Positions 26,003 through 35,176 of a stretch of 43,430 bases of DNA are shown piece after piece. The notes under the pieces were generated by a model. That model saw only the letters and a program-made list of their open reading frames with translations, did no database searches and had not been told where the DNA came from. The stretch's first letter is position 1. Each line of letters starts with the position of its first letter. Both the position numbers and the translations under genes were made by a program. Origin of the DNA: Ignavibacteriota bacterium (GTDB lineage Bacteria; Bacteroidota; Ignavibacteria; UBA10030); NCBI GenBank assembly GCA_003142475.1, contig PLMK01000031.1:41435-84864 (forward strand), written 5' to 3'.

Positions 26003-27394
26003 ATGCCTACTCAAACGCTCTGGGGCGGACGGTTTAAAGAACCTCTCGCTGAAATCGCACTAAAATTTTCTTCTTCCATAGAGTTCGATAAAATACTCTA
26101 CGAGGAAGATATCGCCGGAAGCATTGCGCACGTAGAAATGCTTGCTGCGGTTAAAGTGCTGACAGCATCCGAAATGCGGCGCATCCGTACGGCGTTGAAA
26201 TCAATCCAGAAAGAAATCGAAACCAGTAAGTTTGAATTAACATCCGAGTACGAAGATGTGCACATGGCGATCGAAAAGCGATTAACACAAAAAATCGGGG
26301 CAGTCGGCGGAAAACTACACACAGCGCGAAGCCGCAACGATCAGATTGCCCTCGATGAACGGTTGTTCCTCCGTACTGCAATCCGCGAAATCAGCAAACT
26401 TGTAGTTAACCTCCAGCGCGTACTGCTTTACAAATCTGAAAAAGTATTCGGCATAATGATGCCAGGTTACACACACACGCAGCGCGCACAACCGATTCTG
26501 CTTTCTCATCATTTCTTGGCATATATTTCCATGTTGGAGCGCGACTTTGAGCGCTTGCAGGATTGCAGTAGGCGTTTGAATAAATCTCCGCTTGGTGCTG
26601 CGGCATTTGCCGGAACATCGTTTCCAATTGATCGTGCAATGGTGGCAAAGAAACTGCATTTTGATGGGATTATTGAGAACAGCATTGACGCCGTGAGTGA
26701 TAGAGACTACTTGATTGAATTTACAGCCGTGTGCAGTATTCTTATTATGCATTTAAGCCGGTTTGCGGAGGAATTGGTGCTATGGACGACAAAAGAATTT
26801 GGTTTCGCTCAAATCAGCGATTCCTATACAACAGGCAGCAGTATTATGCCGCAGAAAAAAAATCCTGATATGGCAGAGCTTGTGCGTGGAAAAACCGGCC
26901 GTATTTATGGCGCGCTTGTCAGTCTTCTTACAATGATGAAAGGATTACCGCTTGCGTATAACCGCGATATGCAGGAAGATAAGAAACCGATGTTCGATGT
27001 CGTGATCACTATGCGGCAATGTCTCTTCATCTTTGCGCATGTGCTTGTGCATACAACATTCAACAAAGCGCATTTGGAAGAAGAGCTTCGTACAGATTAC
27101 CTTTCAGCTACAGATATGGCAGACTATTTGGTACGTAAAGGACTGCCGTTCCGAGAAGCGCATGAGATTACCGGCAAAGTAGTTGCATACTGTATCAATC
27201 ACAAAATGTATTTTGGTAATCTTGATATTGAAACTTTGAAACAATTCTCTGCAAAGTTTGACGCTGATGTGTTTGACTTTATTCTGCCGCAAAACAGTGT
27301 AAACCAAAAGAAATCGGCGGGCAGTACAAATCCACATGAAGTGAAAAAGCAACTTGCTACATGGACTCGAGTACTGAGCAAACGAAGAGTGTAA
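26003..27394 (+). CDS. argH: Argininosuccinate lyase
   Basis: This 463-residue fumarase/aspartase-superfamily enzyme releases arginine and fumarate, the last step of the pathway. Motifs: LWGGRFKEP at the start, HTARSRNDQIALDERL, GYTHTQRAQPI, and the signature GSSIMPQKKNPDMAE, with catalytic Ser near residue 280. The length is normal. It is separated from argG by about 11.5 kb of exported-protein genes and has its own transcription unit between two terminators. Confidence 0.97.
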   Translation: MPTQTLWGGRFKEPLAEIALKFSSSIEFDKILYEEDIAGSIAHVEMLAAVKVLTASEMRRIRTALKSIQKEIETSKFELTSEYEDVHMAIEKRLTQKIGAVGGKLHTARSRNDQIALDERLFLRTAIREISKLVVNLQRVLLYKSEKVFGIMMPGYTHTQRAQPILLSHHFLAYISMLERDFERLQDCSRRLNKSPLGAAAFAGTSFPIDRAMVAKKLHFDGIIENSIDAVSDRDYLIEFTAVCSILIMHLSRFAEELVLWTTKEFGFAQISDSYTTGSSIMPQKKNPDMAELVRGKTGRIYGALVSLLTMMKGLPLAYNRDMQEDKKPMFDVVITMRQCLFIFAHVLVHTTFNKAHLEEELRTDYLSATDMADYLVRKGLPFREAHEITGKVVAYCINHKMYFGNLDIETLKQFSAKFDADVFDFILPQNSVNQKKSAGSTNPHEVKKQLATWTRVLSKRRV

Positions 27395-27412
27395 GTATTT
27401 CAGTTATCTTCT

Positions 27413-27447
27413 TAAAAAACCATCTCAATTATCGAGACGTTTTTTTA
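27413..27447. terminator. Probably bidirectional terminator after argH
   Basis: AAAAAAC and TCTC on the left pair with GAGA and GTTTTTT on the right around AATTATC with a small internal bulge. A-runs on one side and T-runs on the other mean it can act for argH (+) and also stop minus-strand transcripts coming from rsmE. Confidence 0.65.
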
Positions 27448-27560
27448 TTTCTGTTTGTTTTCGTACAACACCAGAATTTATTCCATATAATACTTCCATC
27501 TATTCCAGCAAAGCTATGTTCGAGATAATATTAGAGTTCAGAAAATTAATGTAAAGAGAA

Positions 27561-28271
27561 TTATACAAGCACAAGGCTTATCGCCACAACCGCTGCCGTT
27601 TCTGTCCGCAAGCGGCGTGTGCCGAGCGAAATAGATTTGAATCCAGCATGTGCTGCATACGCTATCTCTTCTGCTGTAAAACCACCTTCGGGTCCGACAA
27701 CAATGAGCAGCGAATGAAGATCCCCATGTAATACCAACTCTGAGGTGACTGTACGCGAGGAATCAGTTTTTTCATGAAGAATGAATTTCAATTGATAGTG
27801 AGATGAATTATCAATTAATGTTTTGAAATTTTGCACCGCTTGAATCCGGGGAAGCCAGCTGCGCCCGCATTGTTTCATTGCCGAAAGTGCGATCTTTCCC
27901 AACCGTTCATGTTTCTCGTTGTGAGATATAGTACGCTCACAAGAAATCGGAAGAATTGACCGCACACCAAGTTCCGTTGTTTTCTCCACCAAATAATCAA
28001 ACCTTGATGGATTTTTTAATAATGAAACAGCAAGCGTGACATCAACCGATGGTTCGTTGTACTTTCTGTGCATTGCAGCAATAGTGCAGTGCGTGTCCGT
28101 CTTTCCTATCTCCGCAATAACCGCTTCATACATCATCTCATTACCATCAGACACAAAGATGCGGTCACCAATATTTTTTCTCAGTACACGGATTAGATGC
28201 TTAGATTCGTCGCCGCGTAGTGTTAATCCGTGGCTTGTTACATCTTCCAGTTTGACGTAGAAGTAATCCAT
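27561..28271 (-). CDS. rsmE: 16S rRNA (uracil(1498)-N(3))-methyltransferase
   Basis: This SPOUT-class methyltransferase has about 236 residues from the start MDYFYVKLED at 28271; an upstream in-frame ATG at 28328 would add 19 residues not expected in the family. N-terminal PUA-like region with SKHLIRVLRKNIGD, then VEKTTELGVRSILP, and the C-terminal knot with IVVGPEGGFTAEEI and SLGTRRLRTETA, which bind SAM. It methylates U1498 of 16S rRNA. It follows the Omp85 gene on the same strand. Confidence 0.95.
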   Translation of the reverse strand: MDYFYVKLEDVTSHGLTLRGDESKHLIRVLRKNIGDRIFVSDGNEMMYEAVIAEIGKTDTHCTIAAMHRKYNEPSVDVTLAVSLLKNPSRFDYLVEKTTELGVRSILPISCERTISHNEKHERLGKIALSAMKQCGRSWLPRIQAVQNFKTLIDNSSHYQLKFILHEKTDSSRTVTSELVLHGDLHSLLIVVGPEGGFTAEEIAYAAHAGFKSISLGTRRLRTETAAVVAISLVLV

Positions 28272-28333
28272 AGTAAATGTACCTGAGTAAACCTTCGTTT
28301 TAAATTCCCGCTCGCAGGGAAATGACAAAGGAT

Positions 28334-29626
28334 TTAAAATGATGTATCAAAGTCGATGATGTAATCAGTATTGCCTACGTTGTTGAGAGCCACTTCTGTA
28401 CGAATAGTGAATCCATACGGCAGAAGAAATTGCAATCCTGCTCCATATCCTGAATACCACGGCTGTTCCGACAGTACCTGACTCCGCGACCATGCTTTTC
28501 CCACGTCAGCAAATATACCGAAGTAAACTCCGTAACGAAGTTTTTGGAATTCCGGTACTCCCAACCAGTCAATTTCTAAATACCGCGGAAGCAGAATCGG
28601 CAGGCGAAGTTCAAAGTTGGCACTGATTTTATCCTCCGCTTCAATCTTTTTATAAAAATACCCGCGAATACGTTCATCATAGCCGAAGAAGACATGCCGG
28701 TACGAAGGAATTACTCCGCCCCATGCAAAGGATCCCGCTGTCCGTAAACCGAATGCACTTCCGCCGTTGAATCCGAAAAATTTCCGCACGTCATAATTCG
28801 CGGTGGCAATATTTACTTCAGATTCTCCGAATCCATTTTTTGCGAGAGAGAGAAAAACAAGCGTTCCGTCCGTAGTGTATTCATAGTTATTTCTCGTATC
28901 AAACCTGTAGGAAAGCGACATAGTAAGAAACGCATCGCGCCCCGATGAAGATGATGTCGTATTTAATTGAGGATCGCTGACCTGCCAAAGCTCATAACCA
29001 ACTGTGCTTGAGAGTGTTTGGTACATGCCAAACCGCTTGCCGACCGTTCCTCGAAGGAAAAGATTGGAATTCATATACTCTTCAGAATTGCTGCTTAAAT
29101 TATGTAATTTCTGAAGTGTGACTGATGTTCCGGCAAAAATATCGCCATTGTCGGTTATTTTAGGATTTTGATAGTTGACCATGAATAATTGATCATACCC
29201 GAAATAGAATAATCCAAAAAGCTTCTCATTCCGCCCGCCGAAATTTTGATGCATGATCCCTGCACCGTAATATAATTTTGATATATCTCGATATTTCATG
29301 CCAAGAACGGGGAATGGAATGAAGTACCATCGTTCTGACACGGTCACGATTATTGTTGCCTGATTTTGGTACACCGAATCCGAGATATCCACTTTATTAA
29401 AAAGGAGAAGATTGTAGATATTGTTACGGTCGAGGTCTTTTGCTTGTTGCGTAAGCGTATCACCGATTTTTAGCGACATCTCGCGGAGGATGACGTGTTC
29501 TTTTGTCATAATATTTCCGCGAATTTGAATATCCCGAATAATAATTGCAGAGTCAGGTGCCATCTGCGCCTGAAGTGGCATATTGAATAGTGAAAAAAAT
29601 ACAAGAAGCATCAGATGTTTTATCAC
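28334..29626 (-). CDS. Omp85/BamA-family outer-membrane protein with one POTRA domain
   Basis: This 430-residue protein has a signal peptide ending LQAQ, one POTRA-like domain (IIIRDIQIRGNIMTKEHVIL to ATIIVTVSERW, about 27-105), and a beta-barrel rich in alternating aromatic strands. The barrel holds GYDERIRGYF, a version of the family's VRGY/F loop motif, and ends in Phe (DFDTSF), the expected outer-membrane signal. Shorter than BamA and with a single POTRA, it resembles TamA-like or two-partner-type members. The client is unknown. Confidence 0.85.
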   Translation of the reverse strand: MIKHLMLLVFFSLFNMPLQAQMAPDSAIIIRDIQIRGNIMTKEHVILREMSLKIGDTLTQQAKDLDRNNIYNLLLFNKVDISDSVYQNQATIIVTVSERWYFIPFPVLGMKYRDISKLYYGAGIMHQNFGGRNEKLFGLFYFGYDQLFMVNYQNPKITDNGDIFAGTSVTLQKLHNLSSNSEEYMNSNLFLRGTVGKRFGMYQTLSSTVGYELWQVSDPQLNTTSSSSGRDAFLTMSLSYRFDTRNNYEYTTDGTLVFLSLAKNGFGESEVNIATANYDVRKFFGFNGGSAFGLRTAGSFAWGGVIPSYRHVFFGYDERIRGYFYKKIEAEDKISANFELRLPILLPRYLEIDWLGVPEFQKLRYGVYFGIFADVGKAWSRSQVLSEQPWYSGYGAGLQFLLPYGFTIRTEVALNNVGNTDYIIDFDTSF

Positions 29627-29645
29627 AAAACTCCAAATTATTAAA

Positions 29646-29658
29646 GACCTTTCAGGTC
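29646..29658 (-). terminator. Small hairpin between gcvP and the Omp85 gene
   Basis: On the minus strand GACCT-GAA-AGGTC is followed by TTTAATAATTT. The stem is only 5 bp, so it may be a weak terminator for gcvP or a leader structure of the next gene. Confidence 0.3.
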
Positions 29659-29741
29659 AAAGTTACGTTCATTATTGTCCAGTATCTTAACGTCAGTTGA
29701 GGCCTTAAGAGTAAATCTCTATCCGTAACAAAATAATTGAT

Positions 29742-32630
29742 TTATTTATATTCTTCTATTGGTGGACAGGTGCAGAATATATTCCGATCACCATAGGTGT
29801 TGTTGATGCGGCCTACAGAAGGCCAGAATTTATTTTTTTTTTGTGATGGGACCGGAAAGACTGCTTGCTCGCGCGAATATTTGTGATTCCACGAATCGCT
29901 TGTCACTGCCCAAGACGTGTGCGGTGCATTCTTCAAAGGATTATCAATTTTATCAAGTTTCCCTTCTTCGATATCCTGGATTTCTTTTCTGATAGTAATC
30001 ATCGCATTGATGAAGCGATCAAGCTCGGCTTTCGGTTCGCTTTCGGTTGGCTCAATCATCATTGTGTCATGAACAGGAAACGATACCGTAGGTGCATGGA
30101 AACCGTAATCCATAAGCCGCTTCGCAATATCATCTACATCAATCCCAGCACGTTCTTTGAAATAGCTCATATTTAAAATAAATTCATGCCCTACTCTTCC
30201 ATTCTTACCTTGATAAAGAACCGGATAATATTTTTCTAATTTCGACTTCAGATAGTTAGCATTAAGGATAGCTATCTTCGTAATTTCTTTCAATCCTTCC
30301 GCGCCAAGCATTTTTATATACGCGTAGGAGATAAGTAAAATATTTGCACTACCCCACGGAGCAGAAGCAACAGCGTGTATGGATTTATTACCACCGACTT
30401 TCACAATCGAATGTCCGGGCAAGTACGGCATAAGATTCTCCGTTACACAAATAGGTCCCATCCCTGGACCGCCGCCGCCATGTGGAATTGCAAAAGTTTT
30501 ATGCAGATTGATATGGCAAACATCGGCGCCAATTTCTGCAGGAGACGTAAGTCCGACTTGTGCATTCAAATTTGCGCCGTCCATATATACCAATCCACCA
30601 TTTTCGTGAATGATATTGCATATTTCTTTTATGCGTTCTTCGAACACGCCATGTGTGGATGGATACGTTACCATAAATGCGGCAAGCGTATCTTTGTACT
30701 GTATTGCTTTTATTCGTACGTCGTCCACATCAATATTGCCTTGTGCATCGCAATTCACTATGACTACATTCATTCCTGCCATTACTGCGCTGGCGGGATT
30801 AGTACCATGTGCGGACGATGGAATAAGAGTAACATTACGCTGTGCTTGTCCGTGATCCTGATGAAAAGCGCGAATCACAAGCAAACCTGTAAACTCACCC
30901 TGCGCGCCGGAGTTCGGTTGAAGTGATGTCGCTGAAAAGCCAGTCGTTTTGTAAAGTGCACTTTCTAGTTCTTGAAATATTTTAAAATATCCCTTTGATT
31001 GATCAGCCGGTACAAACGGATGAATGTTTGCAAACTCCGGCCACGTCAATGGAAGTAATTCTGTCGCAGCATTTAATTTCATTGTACAGGAACCGAGCGG
31101 AATCATTGATGCTGTGAGCGAGAGATCTTTGTTTTCCAAACTTTTAAGATAGCGCATCATAGCTGTTTCAGAATGATAGGAATTAAACACTGGGTGCCGA
31201 AGATACGTACTCGTCCTCTGGAATGGAAACGGATATAAAACTGTCGTCAATTTAAACAACGCATTAAGCGATTCTTTGTTAACAACATCACCCCTGACTT
31301 TTGAAAAAATATTTACCAGTGCTTCAATATCTTCTAACGACGTCGTTTCATCCAGAGAAACACCAATATATTTATCTTCGATGAATCGTAGATTATAACC
31401 AGCCTCAACTGCAAATTGAATAATTTGTACCGTTTGCTTCTTGCCGGTAGTTTCAATTTTCAGCGTATCAAAATAAATATTGTTGAGCTGAATATACCCA
31501 CGTTTTATTAGTTCATTTTCCAGTAATTTAGTCAGGCGATGAATTCTGGTGGCAATTCTTTTTATGCCTTCGGGCCCGTGATAAACCGCGTACATTCCAG
31601 ACATTATCGCTAATAATGCTTGCGCTGTACATATGTTTGATGTTGCTTTCTCGCGACGAATGTGTTGTTCACGAGTTTGAAGTGTCAGGCGGTATGCAGT
31701 ATTGTTTTGAGCATCAATCGAAACACCAATAACTCGGCCTGGTATGCTACGAATGTATTCATTTTTAGTTGCTAAGAACGCCGCATGTGGACCACCGTAA
31801 CCGAGAGGAATCCCAAATCGCTGAGTGCTGCCGATAACAATATCCGCACCAATATCGGCTGGTGGTGTCAGCAGTGCCAACGCCATCAAATCCGTTGCGA
31901 TAATAGCAATTGCACCTGCGTCATGAACTTTTTTAATGAATCCACGCCGATCAACTATTGCACCATCATCATTGGGATATTGAATCAGTGCTCCGAAGAA
32001 TGACTTATCAAACCCTACTGTATCAGGATCACCAATGACAACCTCGATATTGTGAGGAGTGGCGCGCGTAAGAATTACATCAATTGTTTGACGGTAACAT
32101 CGTGCAGAAACGAAAAATTTATTTGCGGGCGTTTTGGGAGATTTGTTGACAATACCATACGCCATCGCCATTGCTTCTGCGGCAGCAGTACCCTCATCTA
32201 AAAGCGAAGCGTTTGCGACCGGCATCTCTGTAAAGTCTGAAACCATCGTTTGGAAATTGATAAGCGCCTCAAGACGGCCCTGCGAAATTTCCGGCTGATA
32301 TGGTGTGTACTGTGTGTACCAACCTGGATTCTCAAAAACATTTCGTTGAATTACACTTGGCGTAATGCAGTTGTAATACCCTTGACCGAGATAAGATTTA
32401 AGAACGATATTGCTCCTTGCAATTTCGCGAAGTTCATTCAGTATCTCGTACTCCGTCTTTGCAGGATCCGTCTCGATCTGTTTTTTGCTACGGATGATTT
32501 CGGGAATTGTCTGATCAATCAATTCATCCAGCGAATGAGCACCGATGGCATTTAGCATCTCGGGAATTTCATGCTCACGCGGGCCAAGGTGGCGAAAGAG
32601 AAATTCATTTTTCTGTTGCAATGTTTTCAT
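29742..32630 (-). CDS. gcvP: Glycine dehydrogenase (decarboxylating), P protein, single chain
   Basis: This 962-residue PLP enzyme decarboxylates glycine and loads the aminomethyl group onto the H protein lipoate. Both halves of the fused form are present: N-terminal FLFRHLGPREHEIPEML and ASLLDEGTAAAEAM, C-terminal GSCTMKLNAATE and SSAHGTNPASA. The PLP lysine is about K711 in NLHKTFAIPHGGGGPG. It overlaps the end of rnc by 26 bases, so the two are coupled. No gcvT or gcvH is next to it, and the overlap leaves no room for a glycine riboswitch. Confidence 0.97.
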   Translation of the reverse strand: MKTLQQKNEFLFRHLGPREHEIPEMLNAIGAHSLDELIDQTIPEIIRSKKQIETDPAKTEYEILNELREIARSNIVLKSYLGQGYYNCITPSVIQRNVFENPGWYTQYTPYQPEISQGRLEALINFQTMVSDFTEMPVANASLLDEGTAAAEAMAMAYGIVNKSPKTPANKFFVSARCYRQTIDVILTRATPHNIEVVIGDPDTVGFDKSFFGALIQYPNDDGAIVDRRGFIKKVHDAGAIAIIATDLMALALLTPPADIGADIVIGSTQRFGIPLGYGGPHAAFLATKNEYIRSIPGRVIGVSIDAQNNTAYRLTLQTREQHIRREKATSNICTAQALLAIMSGMYAVYHGPEGIKRIATRIHRLTKLLENELIKRGYIQLNNIYFDTLKIETTGKKQTVQIIQFAVEAGYNLRFIEDKYIGVSLDETTSLEDIEALVNIFSKVRGDVVNKESLNALFKLTTVLYPFPFQRTSTYLRHPVFNSYHSETAMMRYLKSLENKDLSLTASMIPLGSCTMKLNAATELLPLTWPEFANIHPFVPADQSKGYFKIFQELESALYKTTGFSATSLQPNSGAQGEFTGLLVIRAFHQDHGQAQRNVTLIPSSAHGTNPASAVMAGMNVVIVNCDAQGNIDVDDVRIKAIQYKDTLAAFMVTYPSTHGVFEERIKEICNIIHENGGLVYMDGANLNAQVGLTSPAEIGADVCHINLHKTFAIPHGGGGPGMGPICVTENLMPYLPGHSIVKVGGNKSIHAVASAPWGSANILLISYAYIKMLGAEGLKEITKIAILNANYLKSKLEKYYPVLYQGKNGRVGHEFILNMSYFKERAGIDVDDIAKRLMDYGFHAPTVSFPVHDTMMIEPTESEPKAELDRFINAMITIRKEIQDIEEGKLDKIDNPLKNAPHTSWAVTSDSWNHKYSREQAVFPVPSQKKNKFWPSVGRINNTYGDRNIFCTCPPIEEYK

Positions 32631-33450
32631 TCCCAGCTTTTAAAGGTATAGGGTTGAGTTGAATATATTCAAGCGCTCGCGCGGCGGCAGCTTGTTCAGC
32701 TTCTTTCTTGCTCCTGCCAAAACCACTGCCATAGGACTGTGCACCAATTAAAACTTCTATTGTAAAACGCCTATCGTGTTCAGGTCCTTCTTCATGTTTA
32801 ACAGAATATCGTGGAATGCCCAGCGAACGCGCTTGTGTATATTCCAGTAGTGTACTTTTATAGTTATCATCTGCCATGGCAGAATTGAATACTTCTAGGT
32901 TTTTCAATAGTGTTGCATAAATAAATTTTCGCGCCGCTTCCAATCCACCATCTAAATATATAGCACCGATAACAGATTCGACGGCATCCGCAATGATCGA
33001 TTCTGAACCGCTGTCAATTGATTGCGCAGCACTCACACTCAATAGTAAGTAATCCGACAAGTGCAAATCTTTTGCGCGCTGTGCCAGAATTCTTCTATTG
33101 ACCAATCGTGAACGCAATTTAGTTAGTTCTCCCTCTTCCATTTCTGGATAATTTACAAAGAGATGTTCCGCAACGATAAAATTCAAAATTGCATCGCCTA
33201 AAAATTCCAGCCGTTCATTGGAATTCCACGGTATTTCGAGAAACTGAAGATAGGAACGGTGAAGCAGCGCTTGCAGGAACAGTTTCCAATTACATGGATA
33301 GTAGTGAATAGCTTTTGTGAACCGTACGAAATCAAATTTCGTAGAGCTGAGCTTCTTTACAAGGAATTTGAACTGCTCGTCCCGTGAGAAACGAGAAAAC
33401 CATTGTAGGCGAAGTCGGCAACAAAGCCGACGGAATACGTTATTCAACAC
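32605..33450 (-). CDS. rnc: Ribonuclease III
   Basis: This 281-residue double-strand RNase has the RNase III signature ERLEFLGDAIL (about 79-89), a second acidic cluster in SIIADAVESVIGAIYLDGG, and a C-terminal dsRNA-binding domain (about 205-272, ending in SKKEAEQAAAARALE). It has an extended N-terminus of about 45 residues before the catalytic domain. AAGGAG lies 2 bases before the GTG at 33450 and 5 before a TTG at 33447, so either may be used. It follows fabF, a common order (fabF-rnc). Confidence 0.96.
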   Translation of the reverse strand: MLNNVFRRLCCRLRLQWFSRFSRDEQFKFLVKKLSSTKFDFVRFTKAIHYYPCNWKLFLQALLHRSYLQFLEIPWNSNERLEFLGDAILNFIVAEHLFVNYPEMEEGELTKLRSRLVNRRILAQRAKDLHLSDYLLLSVSAAQSIDSGSESIIADAVESVIGAIYLDGGLEAARKFIYATLLKNLEVFNSAMADDNYKSTLLEYTQARSLGIPRYSVKHEEGPEHDRRFTIEVLIGAQSYGSGFGRSKKEAEQAAAARALEYIQLNPIPLKAGNENIATEK

Positions 33451-33486
33451 AACTCCTTCAGCCCCACCGAAAACATGTGGGGAGGA

Positions 33487-34752
33487 TTAGTGTTCTTCTT
33501 GATACCTTCTAAACAGAAGGGAGGCGTTATGTCCGCCAAATCCAAATGTGTTGCTGATTGCTGCATTGACATTCCAATCCTGCGCCTTGTTTGGTATGTA
33601 ATTCAAATCGCATTCAGGATCGGGAGTCTCGTAGTTAATTGTCGGATGTACTTTGTTATTCTGAATCGCCAAGATGGTTGCAACTGATTCAATTGCACCT
33701 GCTGCGCCAAGAAGGTGACCTGTCATGGATTTTGTAGAATTAACGGCAATTTTCTTTGCATGTTCCCCAAAGACAGTTTTAATTGCAGCTGTCTCACTTT
33801 TATCACCCGGTGGTGTTGATGTACCGTGAGAGTTCACATGATCGATGTCCTCTGGAGCCAATCCTGCATCGCGAATAGCAAGGCGCATTGCACGCACCGC
33901 GCCTTCTCCTCCGGGAGCCGGCTCGGTGATATGATGTGCATCTGCAGAAAAGCCTATGCCGCCAATTTCTGCATAAATTTTTGCGTTGCGTTTTATAGCG
34001 TGTTCAAGTTCTTCCAAGATGAGAATGCCGCCGCCTTCACCCATGACAAAACCATCCCGATTCTTATCGAATGGGCGGCTGGCTTTTTGAGGAGCGTCGT
34101 TGCGCGTGGAAAGAGCTTTTAATGAATTGAATCCACCGATACCCATCGGACATATGCTCGCTTCACCTCCACCTGTTACCATAACATCGGCATCACCGCG
34201 CTGAATATGAATAAATGCATTACCAATTGAATGAGATGATGTTGCACATGCAGAAACTGTTGCGTAGTTGACACCTTTGAGACCATAAATCATCGAAATG
34301 CGCCCAGCAGCAATATCAGGAATCAACATAGGAATAAAAAATGGACTGATGAGGCGCGGACCTTTTCCTTCTACAAAATTCATAAACTGCTTATGGTATG
34401 TCCACATACCGCCAATACCGGAACCGTAAATCACGCCGATGCGTTCACGATCTTCTTTTTCAAGATTCAGTTCTGAATCTTTCATCGCCTCCTGACAGGC
34501 GGCAATTCCGTATAGCGCAAATAAATCGGCACGCTGCGCAAGTTTTCGATCCATATACTTTAGAGGATCGAATCCCTTTACTTCGCACGCAAATTTTGTT
34601 TCGTACGCGCTGGCATCAAAAAGCGTAATTGGACCTGCACCGCTCTTTCCGTCTATCAACGCTTGCCAAAACTCCTGCACTGTATTGCCAAGAGGCGTAA
34701 TGACTCCCATCCCGGTCACAACTACCCGTCGTTTTTTTGCATCAACCGCCAT
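33487..34752 (-). CDS. fabF: Beta-ketoacyl-ACP synthase II
   Basis: This 421-residue condensing enzyme elongates acyl-ACP with malonyl-ACP. The Cys-His-His triad is visible: C169 in VSACATSSHSIGN, His in VNSHGTSTPPGD, and His in SMTGHLLGAAGAIE. N-terminal VVVTGMGVITPLGN is typical. It follows acpP, from which two stem-loops separate it. Confidence 0.97.
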   Translation of the reverse strand: MAVDAKKRRVVVTGMGVITPLGNTVQEFWQALIDGKSGAGPITLFDASAYETKFACEVKGFDPLKYMDRKLAQRADLFALYGIAACQEAMKDSELNLEKEDRERIGVIYGSGIGGMWTYHKQFMNFVEGKGPRLISPFFIPMLIPDIAAGRISMIYGLKGVNYATVSACATSSHSIGNAFIHIQRGDADVMVTGGGEASICPMGIGGFNSLKALSTRNDAPQKASRPFDKNRDGFVMGEGGGILILEELEHAIKRNAKIYAEIGGIGFSADAHHITEPAPGGEGAVRAMRLAIRDAGLAPEDIDHVNSHGTSTPPGDKSETAAIKTVFGEHAKKIAVNSTKSMTGHLLGAAGAIESVATILAIQNNKVHPTINYETPDPECDLNYIPNKAQDWNVNAAISNTFGFGGHNASLLFRRYQEEH

Positions 34753-34780
34753 CGTTTCTTCCCCGTTAAAATAAAATTAT

Positions 34781-34867
34781 GCTAAGCGTCATATATATCT
34801 GCACGCTTAGCTAACCTGTACTGCTTTTCGAAGAGAGCAAAACTGTTTGAACCTCAGCTGCTCTCTT
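34781..34867 (-). promoter_or_regulatory. Two stem-loops between acpP and fabF
   Basis: Reading the minus strand, AAGAGAGC/GCTCTCTT (34831-34838 with 34860-34867) comes first and GCTAAGCGT/ACGCTTAGC (34781-34789 with 34803-34811) second, the latter followed by ATAATTTTATTTTAA. They may act as a partial terminator or mRNA stabiliser that lets acpP be made in excess over fabF. The structures are seen; the role is inferred. Confidence 0.5.
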
Positions 34868-34889
34868 ACCAACTTATTACCAAGAGAGA

Positions 34890-35126
34890 TTAGATACCCT
34901 TTGTTTTTAAATAATTGAGAACATCATTCACGTTTGTAATTTTTTCCGCATCTTCATCTGGAATTTGTATATTAAATGCTTTTTCGAATTCCATAACCAA
35001 TTCAACTGTGTCGAGTGAATCGGCACCAAGATCATTTGTGAACGACGCTTCTGGTGTCACCTGAGCGGCATCAACACCTAACTTGGACACGATGATTTCT
35101 TTTACTTTTTCTGCAGTATCTGCCAT
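34890..35126 (-). CDS. acpP: Acyl carrier protein
   Basis: This 78-residue acidic four-helix protein has the phosphopantetheine site S37 in [14 protein letters not shown]. It carries the growing acyl chain as a thioester for all enzymes of the row. It sits between fabG and fabF as in many bacteria. A purine-rich AAGGAGTAAT precedes the ATG on the minus strand, a strong ribosome binding site fitting high expression. Confidence 0.98.
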   Translation of the reverse strand: MADTAEKVKEIIVSKLGVDAAQVTPEASFTNDLGADSLDTVELVMEFEKAFNIQIPDEDAEKITNVNDVLNYLKTKGI

Positions 35127-35176
35127 TGTATTACTCCTTAGTTTGTTGAAAAAATTTAATTGATTTATTTATTCAT

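Noticed and set aside
30375-30926. Long plus-strand frame opposite gcvP
   Set aside because: gcvP is certain in the other strand; this frame is rich in Cys, His and Trp and looks like an antisense shadow.
32631-33450. Glycine riboswitch ahead of gcvP
   Set aside because: gcvP begins inside rnc, so there is no untranslated leader to hold one.
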